From the NCBI RefSeq assembly GCF_023703325.1, contig NZ_JAMQGM010000039.1:62001-126000 (forward strand): a DNA stretch of 64,000 bases, written 5' to 3'. This DNA is from Streptomyces meridianus (GTDB lineage: Bacteria > Actinomycetota > Actinomycetes > Streptomycetales > Streptomycetaceae). Both the position numbers and the translations under genes were made by a program. The notes below the pieces were generated by a model that was given only the letters and a program-made list of their open reading frames with translations, was not told the DNA's origin and ran no database searches. Positions 54,360 through 61,430 of the stretch are shown here, piece after piece; position 1 is the first letter of the stretch, and every line of letters starts with the position of its first letter.

Positions 54360-55562
54360 TCAGCCGGGGGAGGCCGTGCGGAACCGGCGGAAGAACGTCC
54401 GGATGTCGTCGACCAGCAGGTCGGGCTCCTCCATCGCGGCGAAGTGACCGCCCCGGTCGAACTCCGACCATTGGACGATGTTGTTCGTCCGGTCCGCGAT
54501 GTGCCGCAGCGGAATGAAGTTCTCCTGCGGGAACGCGGCCAGCGCGGTCGGCGTCGTCGACGGCTCCGGGGGTGCACCCCAGTAGTCCGCGTGGGCGCGC
54601 TCGTAGTAGATGCGCGCGGACGATCCCGCAGTTCCGGTCAGCCAGTACAGCATCACGTTCGTGAGCAGCTGGTCGCGGTCGACGGCGTCCTCCGGCCGGT
54701 CCTGCGAGTCCGTCCACTCCATGAACTTCTCAGCGATCCAGGCCAGTTGCCCCACCGGGGAGTCGGTGAGGGCGTAGGCGAGGGTCTGCGGACGGGTGGA
54801 CTGGATGTCCGCGTAGCCCTGGCGATCCCGGTTCCACTCCCGGGTCCGTTCCCAGGAGGCCAGCGTGCGCGCACGTTCGGCCGAGTCGAGTCCGGCCAGT
54901 GTCTCCGCGGTCGGTTCCGTGACGGCAGCGGTCCCGGGGATCAGGTTCAGATGGACGCCGACGACCCGATCGGGACGGATGCGGCCGAGCTCGCGGGAGA
55001 CGGCCGAGCCCCAGTCGCCGCCCTGTGCGCCGTACCGCCGGTAGCCGAGGCGCTCCATCAGCTCCGCGAACGCGGCGGCGATCCGCCGGTACTCCCAGCC
55101 GGTCTCCCGGGTCGGCCCGGAGAAGCCGAATCCGGGAATGCTCGGTATCACCAGGTGAAAGGCGTCGGAGGGGTCCGCTCCGTGGGTGCGCGGGTCGGTC
55201 AGCGGGCCGGTGATCCCGGTGAACTCCACGATGGAGCCAGGCCAGCCGTGCGTGATGATCAACGGGACCGCGTCGGGTTCCGGTGAACGGACGTGGGCGA
55301 AGTGGATCTTTGCTCCGTCGACGGTGGTGGTGGACTGCGGCCACCGGTTCAGCCGGGCCTCGGCGGCGCGCCAGTCGTACCCGTGACGCCAGTAGCGGAC
55401 GAGTTCCTGCAGGTAGTCGCGCGGGATCCCGTACGCCCAGCCGACACCGGGCAGTTGATCCGGCCACCGGGTGCGGTCCAGGCGCTGGTTCAGGTCCTCC
55501 AGCTCGCTGTCGGGGACGGCGATGCGGAAGGGGTGGATGCCGTCGTCGGCCGGAGTGGTCAT
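54360..55562 (-). CDS. Epoxide hydrolase family protein (EHN domain plus alpha/beta hydrolase)
   Basis: The 400-residue enzyme begins with the epoxide-hydrolase N-terminal domain (IHPFRIAVPDSELEDLNQRL, and RTRWPDQLPGVGWAYGI near 30-46). The hydrolase domain follows: oxyanion motif ITHGWPGSIVEF near 105, nucleophile aspartate in GAQGGDWGSAV near 180, and the catalytic histidine in RGGHFAAMEEPDLL near 370. A tyrosine pair for epoxide activation is plausible in the lid. Such microsomal-type enzymes turn epoxides into diols for detoxification or secondary metabolism. ATG 55562 is used; ATG 55571 is an alternative. Single gene. Confidence 0.92.
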   Translation of the reverse strand: MTTPADDGIHPFRIAVPDSELEDLNQRLDRTRWPDQLPGVGWAYGIPRDYLQELVRYWRHGYDWRAAEARLNRWPQSTTTVDGAKIHFAHVRSPEPDAVPLIITHGWPGSIVEFTGITGPLTDPRTHGADPSDAFHLVIPSIPGFGFSGPTRETGWEYRRIAAAFAELMERLGYRRYGAQGGDWGSAVSRELGRIRPDRVVGVHLNLIPGTAAVTEPTAETLAGLDSAERARTLASWERTREWNRDRQGYADIQSTRPQTLAYALTDSPVGQLAWIAEKFMEWTDSQDRPEDAVDRDQLLTNVMLYWLTGTAGSSARIYYERAHADYWGAPPEPSTTPTALAAFPQENFIPLRHIADRTNNIVQWSEFDRGGHFAAMEEPDLLVDDIRTFFRRFRTASPG

Positions 55563-56066
55563 GGGGCGCATGCTAGGCGGCGCCCGGCCGGGACGGGAGC
55601 GCACGCCATGACGGAGGACGCGGGGAGGCGGGGGAAGGCGTCCCGCCAGGTGTGCGGTGGCACGATGCGGAGGATCCGCAGGCAGCGAGGCGGCCCGACT
55701 CGCCGTGGCCACCGCTCGGTTCGGCTCCGGACGAGGTCTGATGCGCCCCCGGCTGCCGGGACTTGCCGGCGGGCCCGCAGAGCGGCGGAGGCGGACGGCG
55801 TCCGGTCCGGGGGCCACCGCACCAACTGCGAGCGACGAAGCGGAATGTCCCGCGGACCCGGCGGGGTGATGCGTTCGCAAGGTTGCTCGACAGCCCCAAA
55901 CAATGATTGCATCACGCGTCGACGCGGTGTCGGCAGTCGTGCCGCGCCGCCCTGCCCGCAATCCCCGGTGCCTTGCGATCGTCGACCGGGCACTGCAAGG
56001 ACAGGAACCGAGAACGGTGACCGCCCACCCCGGACGGTCGGTGCGCGCCGCTCAGAAGGGAGCAAC
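55563..56066. other. Intergenic region, no gene seen
   Basis: These 504 bases separate the divergent epoxide hydrolase and cysteine-motif protein genes. Open frames on both strands are Arg/Pro/Ala-rich shadows without start signals. The AT-richer segment around 55880-55915 (CAAACAATGATTGCATCACG) may hold a promoter. No RNA or repeat is seen. Confidence 0.4.
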
Positions 56067-56570
56067 GTGGGTTGCTCACACGCTGCAGCATGTCCGCTCT
56101 TCCCCTTGCTCAAATCGAGCCTGCAGGGGTGGCGCGACCACTACTGCGACAGCCAGGACAGGTGGCTCGAGTGCGCGCGCTACCAGATGTCGCTCACCGG
56201 CGAGCGTGTGCCGATCAGTCTGCTGCCCAACGGGCACCAGGCACTGCACCTCGCGTCCCAGGCCAACTGGTCCGGTACGGTCGCGGAGGCGCAGGCACCG
56301 CGGCGGGCGCCCCGGCAGGAAGCCGCACAGGAAGCCCTTTCGGATTTCCGCCGGGAGTTCCGTGAGGAACCGCCGATGTCCGATCCGCGGTCGCGGGACA
56401 CCGTGCACCGGTTCGAACCGGCCCTCCCGCCGGTCACGCCGCGGCACCGTCAGCCGTCGCAGCAAACCCAGTCCCCCCAGCCACAGGACCGCCCCGCCGG
56501 CCACTCGCGCCGAGCGGCGAAGCGCGGCCTGTGGGCCCGGCTCGTCGATTGGATGACAAGCCCCTCATGA
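56067..56570 (+). CDS. Small protein with a conserved CPxF...YC...CxRY...VPxxLLPNG domain, unknown function
   Basis: GTG 56067 follows GAAGGGAG closely and encodes 167 residues. Residues 9-60 contain CPLFPLLKSS, YCDS (Cys27), CARYQMS (Cys36) and GERVPISLLPNGH, a pattern I recall from uncharacterised small proteins in many bacteria. Cys3 and Cys9 make four cysteines in all, enough for a zinc or iron-sulfur site or for sulfur carriage. The C-terminal half is Pro/Gln/Arg-rich and ends with RAAKRGLWARLVDWM, perhaps an amphipathic membrane-binding helix. Its stop overlaps the YeeE gene start (ATGA), so the products are probably linked. Confidence 0.75.
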   Translation: MGCSHAAACPLFPLLKSSLQGWRDHYCDSQDRWLECARYQMSLTGERVPISLLPNGHQALHLASQANWSGTVAEAQAPRRAPRQEAAQEALSDFRREFREEPPMSDPRSRDTVHRFEPALPPVTPRHRQPSQQTQSPQPQDRPAGHSRRAAKRGLWARLVDWMTSPS

Positions 56571-57223
56571 GTACTTACTGGCCCTGGTGGGCGGGCGCCC
56601 TCGGGCTCGCCCTGGTGACCGTCCTCCACACCGTTGTCACCGGTCGCTCGCTGGGCATCTCGTCGGCGTGGGACCGCGTCCTGCACTGGCGCCGTGAACG
56701 CCGGATCGAGCGGCTGGAAGAGGAGTTCACCGACGAGAAGGCGCTCGCCGACGCCCTCGCCGCGGCCACCGCCGAGCACTTCGGGACCGTGCCCGCAGCG
56801 CCGGCCGCCGCGTACGCCCCGCAGGGGGAGACCGGGCCTGCGCCATGGGACGAGGAGCCGGCCCCGCCTGCCGCAGCTTCGGCCGCCAACCAGCGGCCGG
56901 CCCCGTTGTTCACCCAGGCCGCCCTGCTGGTGTCGGTCTTCGTCGGCGGACTGATCGCCGCGGTCACCTCCGGACGATTCGATCTCCGTCTCGACATGGG
57001 CCCCGGGTTCCGGGACATGGTCACGGCCGACCCCTGGATCATGACCGCTGTGCTGTTCGCCGGAGGCGTGCTGGTCGGCTTCGGCACACGCCTGGCGGGC
57101 GGGTGCAGCTCCGGCCACGGCCTGAGCGGCTGCGGCCGTCTGCGCCCGGTCAGCATCGTCGCGACCGCCGTGTTCTTCGGTACCGCCTCCGCGGTGTCGT
57201 TCCTCCTGTGGAAGGTGATCTGA
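56567..57223 (+). CDS. YeeE/YedE-family sulfur transporter, first half
   Basis: The 218-residue membrane protein starts STYWPWWAGALGLALVTVLH. It has one N-terminal helix, a cytoplasmic insert of about 85 residues rich in Glu, Ala and Pro (ERRIERLEEEFTDEKALA), and three more helices. The conserved YeeE motif GFGTRLAGGCSSGHGLSGCG lies near 178-197; its cysteine is the sulfur-relay type residue in thiosulfate transporters such as TsuA. Here the usual single protein is split in two genes. The stop overlaps the next start (TGATG). Thiosulfate or other sulfur import is inferred from the family. Confidence 0.87.
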   Translation: MSTYWPWWAGALGLALVTVLHTVVTGRSLGISSAWDRVLHWRRERRIERLEEEFTDEKALADALAAATAEHFGTVPAAPAAAYAPQGETGPAPWDEEPAPPAAASAANQRPAPLFTQAALLVSVFVGGLIAAVTSGRFDLRLDMGPGFRDMVTADPWIMTAVLFAGGVLVGFGTRLAGGCSSGHGLSGCGRLRPVSIVATAVFFGTASAVSFLLWKVI

Positions 57224-57639
57224 TGCGCACGCGCGGCGCAGTGCTACTGGGCAACGTCCTCGCCGGACTGGCACTCGGCTTCGTCGTCACCAACATCGGC
57301 TTCGGTGACTACACCGAGCTCAACCGCATGTTCACCTTCCAGGACCTGCGCATGTTCCTCGCCTTCGCCGGGGCGGTCGCGATCATCGTGTGCGTCTTCG
57401 CCCTGCTGCGGGTCCGCCGCACGCCGGGCCGCATCCACGCCGGTGTGGTCCCCGGCGCGGTGCTGTTCGGCACCGGCTGGGCGGTCTCCGGCGGGTGCCC
57501 GGCCATCCCGATCATCCAGGTCGCCAGCGGCTATCTGCCGGCGGTGATCACCATCGTCGGCGTCGTCGTCGGAATGCGGCTGTGCCGCTGGGCCAACGGC
57601 CGGTACTTCCACCTCGACAGGGGGTCCTGCGGGCTCTGA
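57223..57639 (+). CDS. YeeE/YedE-family sulfur transporter, second half (DUF6691-like)
   Basis: The 138-residue protein has four helices. Its conserved motif GTGWAVSGGCPAIPIIQVASG (about 86-106, given here in two overlapping parts GTGWAVSGGC and GCPAIPIIQ) matches the second cysteine motif of YeeE proteins. Together with the preceding gene it makes the full pseudo-symmetric transporter. Split YeeE pairs occur in other bacteria near sulfide or persulfide enzymes; none is adjacent here. ATG 57223 overlaps the preceding stop. A terminator follows. Confidence 0.85.
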   Translation: MRTRGAVLLGNVLAGLALGFVVTNIGFGDYTELNRMFTFQDLRMFLAFAGAVAIIVCVFALLRVRRTPGRIHAGVVPGAVLFGTGWAVSGGCPAIPIIQVASGYLPAVITIVGVVVGMRLCRWANGRYFHLDRGSCGL

Positions 57640-57670
57640 CCCGGCGCTCCGCCAGGATCTGCACGGCTTC

Positions 57671-57697
57671 GGGCCGACGGTGACGAACCGTCGGCCC
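57671..57697 (+). terminator. Terminator of the sulfur-transporter operon
   Basis: Perfect 11-bp stem GGGCCGACGGT / ACCGTCGGCCC with loop GACGA, followed by GGAGGTGTTTTCG, begins 32 bases after the stop. Confidence 0.85.
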
Positions 57698-57797
57698 GGA
57701 GGTGTTTTCGGCGGGTGGTGGAGGCCCGGCCGGTTCCCCCGCTCTCCGGGTGCGCCGCGGCTCCCGCCCCGGCAGGGGACCGTGGCAGGGTTGCCGT

Positions 57798-58220
57798 GTG
57801 AACGCAGCAGATCGGCCCCTGGTCATCGTGGACGCGGCCAACACGGTGGGCTCCGTCCCGGACGGCTGGTGGCGCGACCGCCACGGCGCGACGGAACGCC
57901 TGCGGGACCGGCTGGCCCGGTTCGCCCGGGAGGGGCTGCCCCGGGGGCGGGACGTCCCCGAGTGGGCTGCCTCCGGTGACGCGCCGCCGGAGATCGTGCT
58001 GGTCGTCGAGGGGGCGGCGAAGCACGTGCCGTCCGTCCCGGGCGTCCGGGCGGATCCCGCAGGCGGGAGCGGCGACGACCGGATCGTGGAGCTGGTGCGG
58101 GAGCTCTCCGGTCGGCCGTGCCTGGTGGTCACCGCCGACCGGGAGCTGAGGCGGCGGGTGGCCGGACACGGGGCGGTGTGCGTGGGACCGCGTGCGGTTC
58201 GCCCCGCCCCCGGGGCATAG
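57798..58220 (+). CDS. NYN/PIN-like putative RNA-binding or nuclease protein
   Basis: The 140-residue protein reads LVIVDAANTVGSVPDGWWRD near 8-27, where the first aspartate and Asn match the NYN/PIN nuclease active-site start. GSGDDRIVELVREL near 92 supplies two more acidic residues and CLVVTADRELRRRVAGHGA near 108-126 the last. This is the acidic pattern of small NYN-type RNases found alone in Streptomyces. There is no partner antitoxin gene, so a toxin-antitoxin role is not supported. GTG 57798 matches the conserved start. Confidence 0.8.
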   Translation: MNAADRPLVIVDAANTVGSVPDGWWRDRHGATERLRDRLARFAREGLPRGRDVPEWAASGDAPPEIVLVVEGAAKHVPSVPGVRADPAGGSGDDRIVELVRELSGRPCLVVTADRELRRRVAGHGAVCVGPRAVRPAPGA

Positions 58221-58362
58221 CGTCCCGGACGGGGCGTCCGGCCGCGATGTCGGGTTCGCCCACGCCCTGTTGCGCTGCGGCAGCCACGCGTTCCCGGACG
58301 GCGCCGGGTGAACCCGGTCGCGACGCCCCGGCCGTGCCACGGAGCACCTCCCGGATGGTGCC

Positions 58363-59211
58363 TCAGCTCATGAGCCGGTCCAGGAACCGCGCGGTGGCCG
58401 CCACGAAGCGGTCGGCGTCGTCGAGCCACGGGTAGTGCCCGGAACCCGGCAGGACGACGAACTCCGCGTCGGGGAACAGTGCCGCGAACTCCTCCATCGG
58501 GCGCGGGGGCGTCGCCAGGTCGAGGTCCCCGGCGAGCAGCAGCACCGGCTGTCCGAAGGCGGCGAGTGCCCTGCGGGTGGCGTCGGGGTCGAAGGCGCCG
58601 TCGTTGTACACGGCCGCCGCCTCCGTGTTGGTCTGCTCGTCCTCCGACGCCTGGAGGGACTGCGCCGCCTCGTCCCAACGGCCGTGCAGGAACGGCGTGA
58701 TCGCACGCCAGGAGCCGTCCGTGCCGCTGCCCGCGACGATCTCCTCCAGGACGGTGAAGGCGGTCGGGAACCACGGCTCCTCCCGACGCGGCCGAGCCGC
58801 CCCGAGCCGGTCCTCGTCGGTGACCGCAATCCCGACGGCGTTGACGCTGGGCGTGATCAGGGCGAGCCTGCCGATCCGTTCCGGGTGGCGGCCCGCGTAC
58901 AGCGCCGCCAGGCTCGCGCCGGCGGAGTGTGCGAGCAGGTCCATCCGATCGAGGCCGAGGTGCTCGCGCAGCGCCTCGAGGTCGCCGACGAGCCGGTCGC
59001 AGCGGTAGGAGCCGGGATCCGCGGGTACTGCCGACCGGCCGGTGCCGCGGAGGTCCAGCCTGATCAACTGCCGGTGTGCGGACAGGCCGCCGAGGTCGCC
59101 GAGGTAGGCGGAGTCCCGCATCGGGCCGCCTGGCAGACAGACGACGGGTGCGCCGTCCCCGGAGACGTGGTAGGCGAGTTCGGTTCCATCGGGTGCGGTG
59201 AAGGTGGGCAT
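58363..59211 (-). CDS. Alpha/beta hydrolase (proline iminopeptidase-like)
   Basis: The 282-residue protein has the oxyanion motif VCLPGGPMRDSAYL near 28, DLRGTGRSAVP near 53, the nucleophile elbow LAHSAGASLAALYA near 95-108, the aspartate in LAGDLDLATPP near 228, and histidine in PGSGHYPWLDD near 255. The GGP start and RGTGRS resemble proline iminopeptidases and tricorn-associated hydrolases, but other esterase activities are possible. A short lid of about 75 residues lies between the elbow and the aspartate. ATG 59211 is the family start. It lies downstream of the SRPBCC gene on the same strand, 81 bases apart. Confidence 0.88.
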   Translation of the reverse strand: MPTFTAPDGTELAYHVSGDGAPVVCLPGGPMRDSAYLGDLGGLSAHRQLIRLDLRGTGRSAVPADPGSYRCDRLVGDLEALREHLGLDRMDLLAHSAGASLAALYAGRHPERIGRLALITPSVNAVGIAVTDEDRLGAARPRREEPWFPTAFTVLEEIVAGSGTDGSWRAITPFLHGRWDEAAQSLQASEDEQTNTEAAAVYNDGAFDPDATRRALAAFGQPVLLLAGDLDLATPPRPMEEFAALFPDAEFVVLPGSGHYPWLDDADRFVAATARFLDRLMS

Positions 59212-59292
59212 GGGGCACGACCCTGTCAGCGGGGCCCGGCCCGGATCAACCGCGTGGCCCGCGGCGCACGGCGGATGCCGCACGGGCCGGAC

Positions 59293-59982
59293 TCAGGTCC
59301 GCGCCGCGACCCGGGCGCGCAGGTTGCGGAACTGCCGGGTCTGCATGACGAAGTGCGCGGGTTCGCCGAGCAGCAGGTCGAACGGCCGGGTGAGCGCGCG
59401 CGGCCGGCTCCGGCCGCGGGTGCGGACCACCAGACGAGTGCTGCCGCCGGGCCTCGGCCGCAGATGGAACCCCCAGACCCCCTGCGCGAAGCCGCGTGGC
59501 GCGGAACCGGGCCCGCTGTCCGGGGCCCGGGCCAGTGAGTGCCCGGAGGGCAGCTGCAGCTCCGAACGCAGCACCAGGGTCCGGTCCGGTTCCAGCACAG
59601 CCACCGTGAACCAGGTCCGGCGGTCGCGTGCCGCGACCAGGCGCTGTCCTTCCTCCAGGTGCTGCCACTCGGGCACGATGCGGTCGGCGCTCGGTTCCCC
59701 GTAGTGGTCCAGCCGGTCCCAGCTGTACCAGCCCCCGCGGTCGCCTCCCATCTGCACCAGCCAGGCCCAGACCGCACCGGGCGGTGCCGGCAGCGTGGTC
59801 GCCATCGTGGAGGTGCTGTCGGGGTCGGGAACGATCGCGTCGCCGGGGCAGGCCCGGTTCGTCTCCTCTTCGGTCGCACCCCAGGTGAGCATCCGCGGCC
59901 GGAACCAGAACGTGTACAGGACCGCCGCGGCGGAGGCCGTCACGAGCGGGAGCAGACCGGCTCGGCGTCGGTGTCCGCTCAT
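59293..59982 (-). CDS. SRPBCC-fold protein with N-terminal hydrophobic segment
   Basis: The 229-residue protein begins with a basic stretch and one hydrophobic helix (GLLPLVTASAAAVLYTFWF, about 9-27). A START/SRPBCC-type beta-alpha-beta domain follows: APPGAVWAWLVQMGGDRGGWY near 67-87, WQHLEEGQRLV near 107, and TRLVVRTRGRSR near 183. Such proteins bind hydrophobic ligands, but the ligand is unknown. It starts at ATG 59982 right behind GGAGG, so the start is firm. Confidence 0.82.
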   Translation of the reverse strand: MSGHRRRAGLLPLVTASAAAVLYTFWFRPRMLTWGATEEETNRACPGDAIVPDPDSTSTMATTLPAPPGAVWAWLVQMGGDRGGWYSWDRLDHYGEPSADRIVPEWQHLEEGQRLVAARDRRTWFTVAVLEPDRTLVLRSELQLPSGHSLARAPDSGPGSAPRGFAQGVWGFHLRPRPGGSTRLVVRTRGRSRPRALTRPFDLLLGEPAHFVMQTRQFRNLRARVAART

Positions 59983-60116
59983 GCCTCCAGAGTCGCATCG
60001 CCCCACGTGGACCGCCATCGGGGTGCGGACGCGACTCGCGTCCCCCCCGGGCCGCGTGCGAGCCTGGGTCCGTGGTCGCGGGACCTACGCTCCGACGAGC
60101 GTGAGGAGTGACGCAC

Positions 60117-60788
60117 ATGACTGCCGAGAACACGTCCCCCGTGCGGATCGAGGCGTCACTCGATCCGCAGCTCTCCCGATGGCTGTGGCTGGTGAAGTGG
60201 TTGCTGGCCATCCCGCACTACATCGTGCTGTGCTTCCTGTGGGTCGGGTTCGTGCTGGTGACCGTCGTGGCTTTCTTCGCGGTGCTCTTCACCGCCCGGT
60301 ACCCACGGCCCCTGTTCGACTTCAACGTCGGTGTCCTGCGCTGGAACTGGCGCGTCGCCTACTACGCCCACACGGCGCTCGGCACCGACCGCTACCCGCC
60401 GTTCACGCTCGCCGACGTCCCCGACTACCCGGCACACCTCGACGTCGCCTACCCGGAACGGCTCTCCCGCGGCCTCGTCCTGGTGAAGTGGTGGTTGCTG
60501 GCGATCCCGCAGTACATCGTCGTCGGCATGCTCGCCGGAAACGGGTGGGGCAATGGCTGGCACAGCGGGCTCATCGCCTACCTGTCGCTGGTCGCCGTGA
60601 TCGTGCTCGCCGCCACCGGCCGTTACCCGCGCTCCCTGTTCGGGCTGCTGATCGGGCTGACCCGCTGGGTCGCGCGCGTGACCGTCTACGCCGCGCTGAT
60701 GACCGACGTCTACCCGCCGTTCCGGCTGGACCTGGGCGGCCGGGAGAACCGGCTGGAGCCGCAGCGCGGGACGGGCGACGACGGGTGA
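60117..60788 (+). CDS. DUF4389 membrane protein
   Basis: The 223-residue protein contains two tandem DUF4389 units. Each has [17 protein letters not shown]-type helices (near 25-41, and again as [17 protein letters not shown] near 125-141) followed by [19 protein letters not shown] or [19 protein letters not shown]. Four hydrophobic segments are predicted. The family is widespread in actinobacteria without known function. GTGAGGAG lies eight bases before ATG 60117, so the start is firm. Confidence 0.9.
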   Translation: MTAENTSPVRIEASLDPQLSRWLWLVKWLLAIPHYIVLCFLWVGFVLVTVVAFFAVLFTARYPRPLFDFNVGVLRWNWRVAYYAHTALGTDRYPPFTLADVPDYPAHLDVAYPERLSRGLVLVKWWLLAIPQYIVVGMLAGNGWGNGWHSGLIAYLSLVAVIVLAATGRYPRSLFGLLIGLTRWVARVTVYAALMTDVYPPFRLDLGGRENRLEPQRGTGDDG

Positions 60789-60861
60789 GCCGGTCTCCAG
60801 CACGGCGGAGTCACCGGAATATCTCATTCCGGCCATGGTTGATCATGTCGGCAATGATGGC

Positions 60862-60891
60862 TTGACCTGTGCAGTTCAAGCCACCTAGTGT
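60862..60891 (+). promoter_or_regulatory. Possible housekeeping promoter of the DUF805 gene
   Basis: TTGACC (60862-60867) and TAGTGT (60886-60891) are 18 bases apart, close to the HrdB consensus, and lie about 60 bases before ATG 60950. The inverted words GGCTTGA and TCAAGCC (60859-60865, 60876-60882) overlap the -35 box. Confidence 0.45.
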
Positions 60892-60949
60892 CGCAATCCG
60901 ACCTGGCCAGAAGGACAGGACGCACACTCGAGTCCTGTGGGGGGACACC

Positions 60950-61309
60950 ATGAGCTGGTACCTGGAAGTCCTGAAGAAGTACGCGGTGTTCAGCGGTCGC
61001 GCGCGCCGCAAGGAGTACTGGATGTTCACGCTGGTCAGCGTCGTGATCAGCATCGTGCTGACGATCGTCGACAAGGCGGTCCTCGACTCGAGCATCCTCA
61101 ACGGCCTCTACAGCCTCGCCGTCCTCCTCCCCACCCTCGCGGTGGGTGCGCGTCGGCTGCACGACACCGGCCGCTCCGGCTGGTGGCAGCTCATCGGCGT
61201 CGTCCCGCTGGTCGGCTGGATCGTCCTGATCGTCTTCTTCGCCTCCGCCGGCGAGCAGAACCAGAACGCGCACGGCGCCAACCCGAAGTTCGCGCCGGCC
61301 CAGGCCTGA
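60950..61309 (+). CDS. DUF805 membrane protein
   Basis: The 119-residue protein reads MSWYLEVLKKYAVFSGRARR and EYWMFTLVSVVISIVLTIVD, the standard DUF805 start, then GARRLHDTGRSGWWQLI near 67-83. It has three to four membrane helices. DUF805 proteins are small inner-membrane proteins of unknown function. GTGGGGGG lies just before ATG 60950. It is a single gene between its own promoter and a strong terminator. Confidence 0.93.
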   Translation: MSWYLEVLKKYAVFSGRARRKEYWMFTLVSVVISIVLTIVDKAVLDSSILNGLYSLAVLLPTLAVGARRLHDTGRSGWWQLIGVVPLVGWIVLIVFFASAGEQNQNAHGANPKFAPAQA

Positions 61310-61332
61310 CCGACCGCCGCTCCGCCCGTCCC

Positions 61333-61364
61333 GACCGCCCGCCGGCAGCAGCCGGCGGGCGGTC
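61333..61364 (+). terminator. Terminator after the DUF805 gene
   Basis: Perfect 14-bp stem GACCGCCCGCCGGC / GCCGGCGGGCGGTC with loop AGCA begins 24 bases past the stop. Confidence 0.88.
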
Positions 61365-61430
61365 GTCGTACCGGCGGCCTTCCGGCCGGATAGGCTCGGC
61401 AGCAGCCCTTGACCCACGGGAGGCGGCGGT

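Noticed and set aside
56409-56423. GGTTCGAACC-like word considered as a tRNA T-arm
   Set aside because: It lies inside the coding sequence of the cysteine-motif protein, and no acceptor or anticodon arms can be built around it.
57798-58220. VapC-like toxin of a toxin-antitoxin module
   Set aside because: No small antitoxin gene precedes it, and its motifs fit lone NYN-type proteins better.
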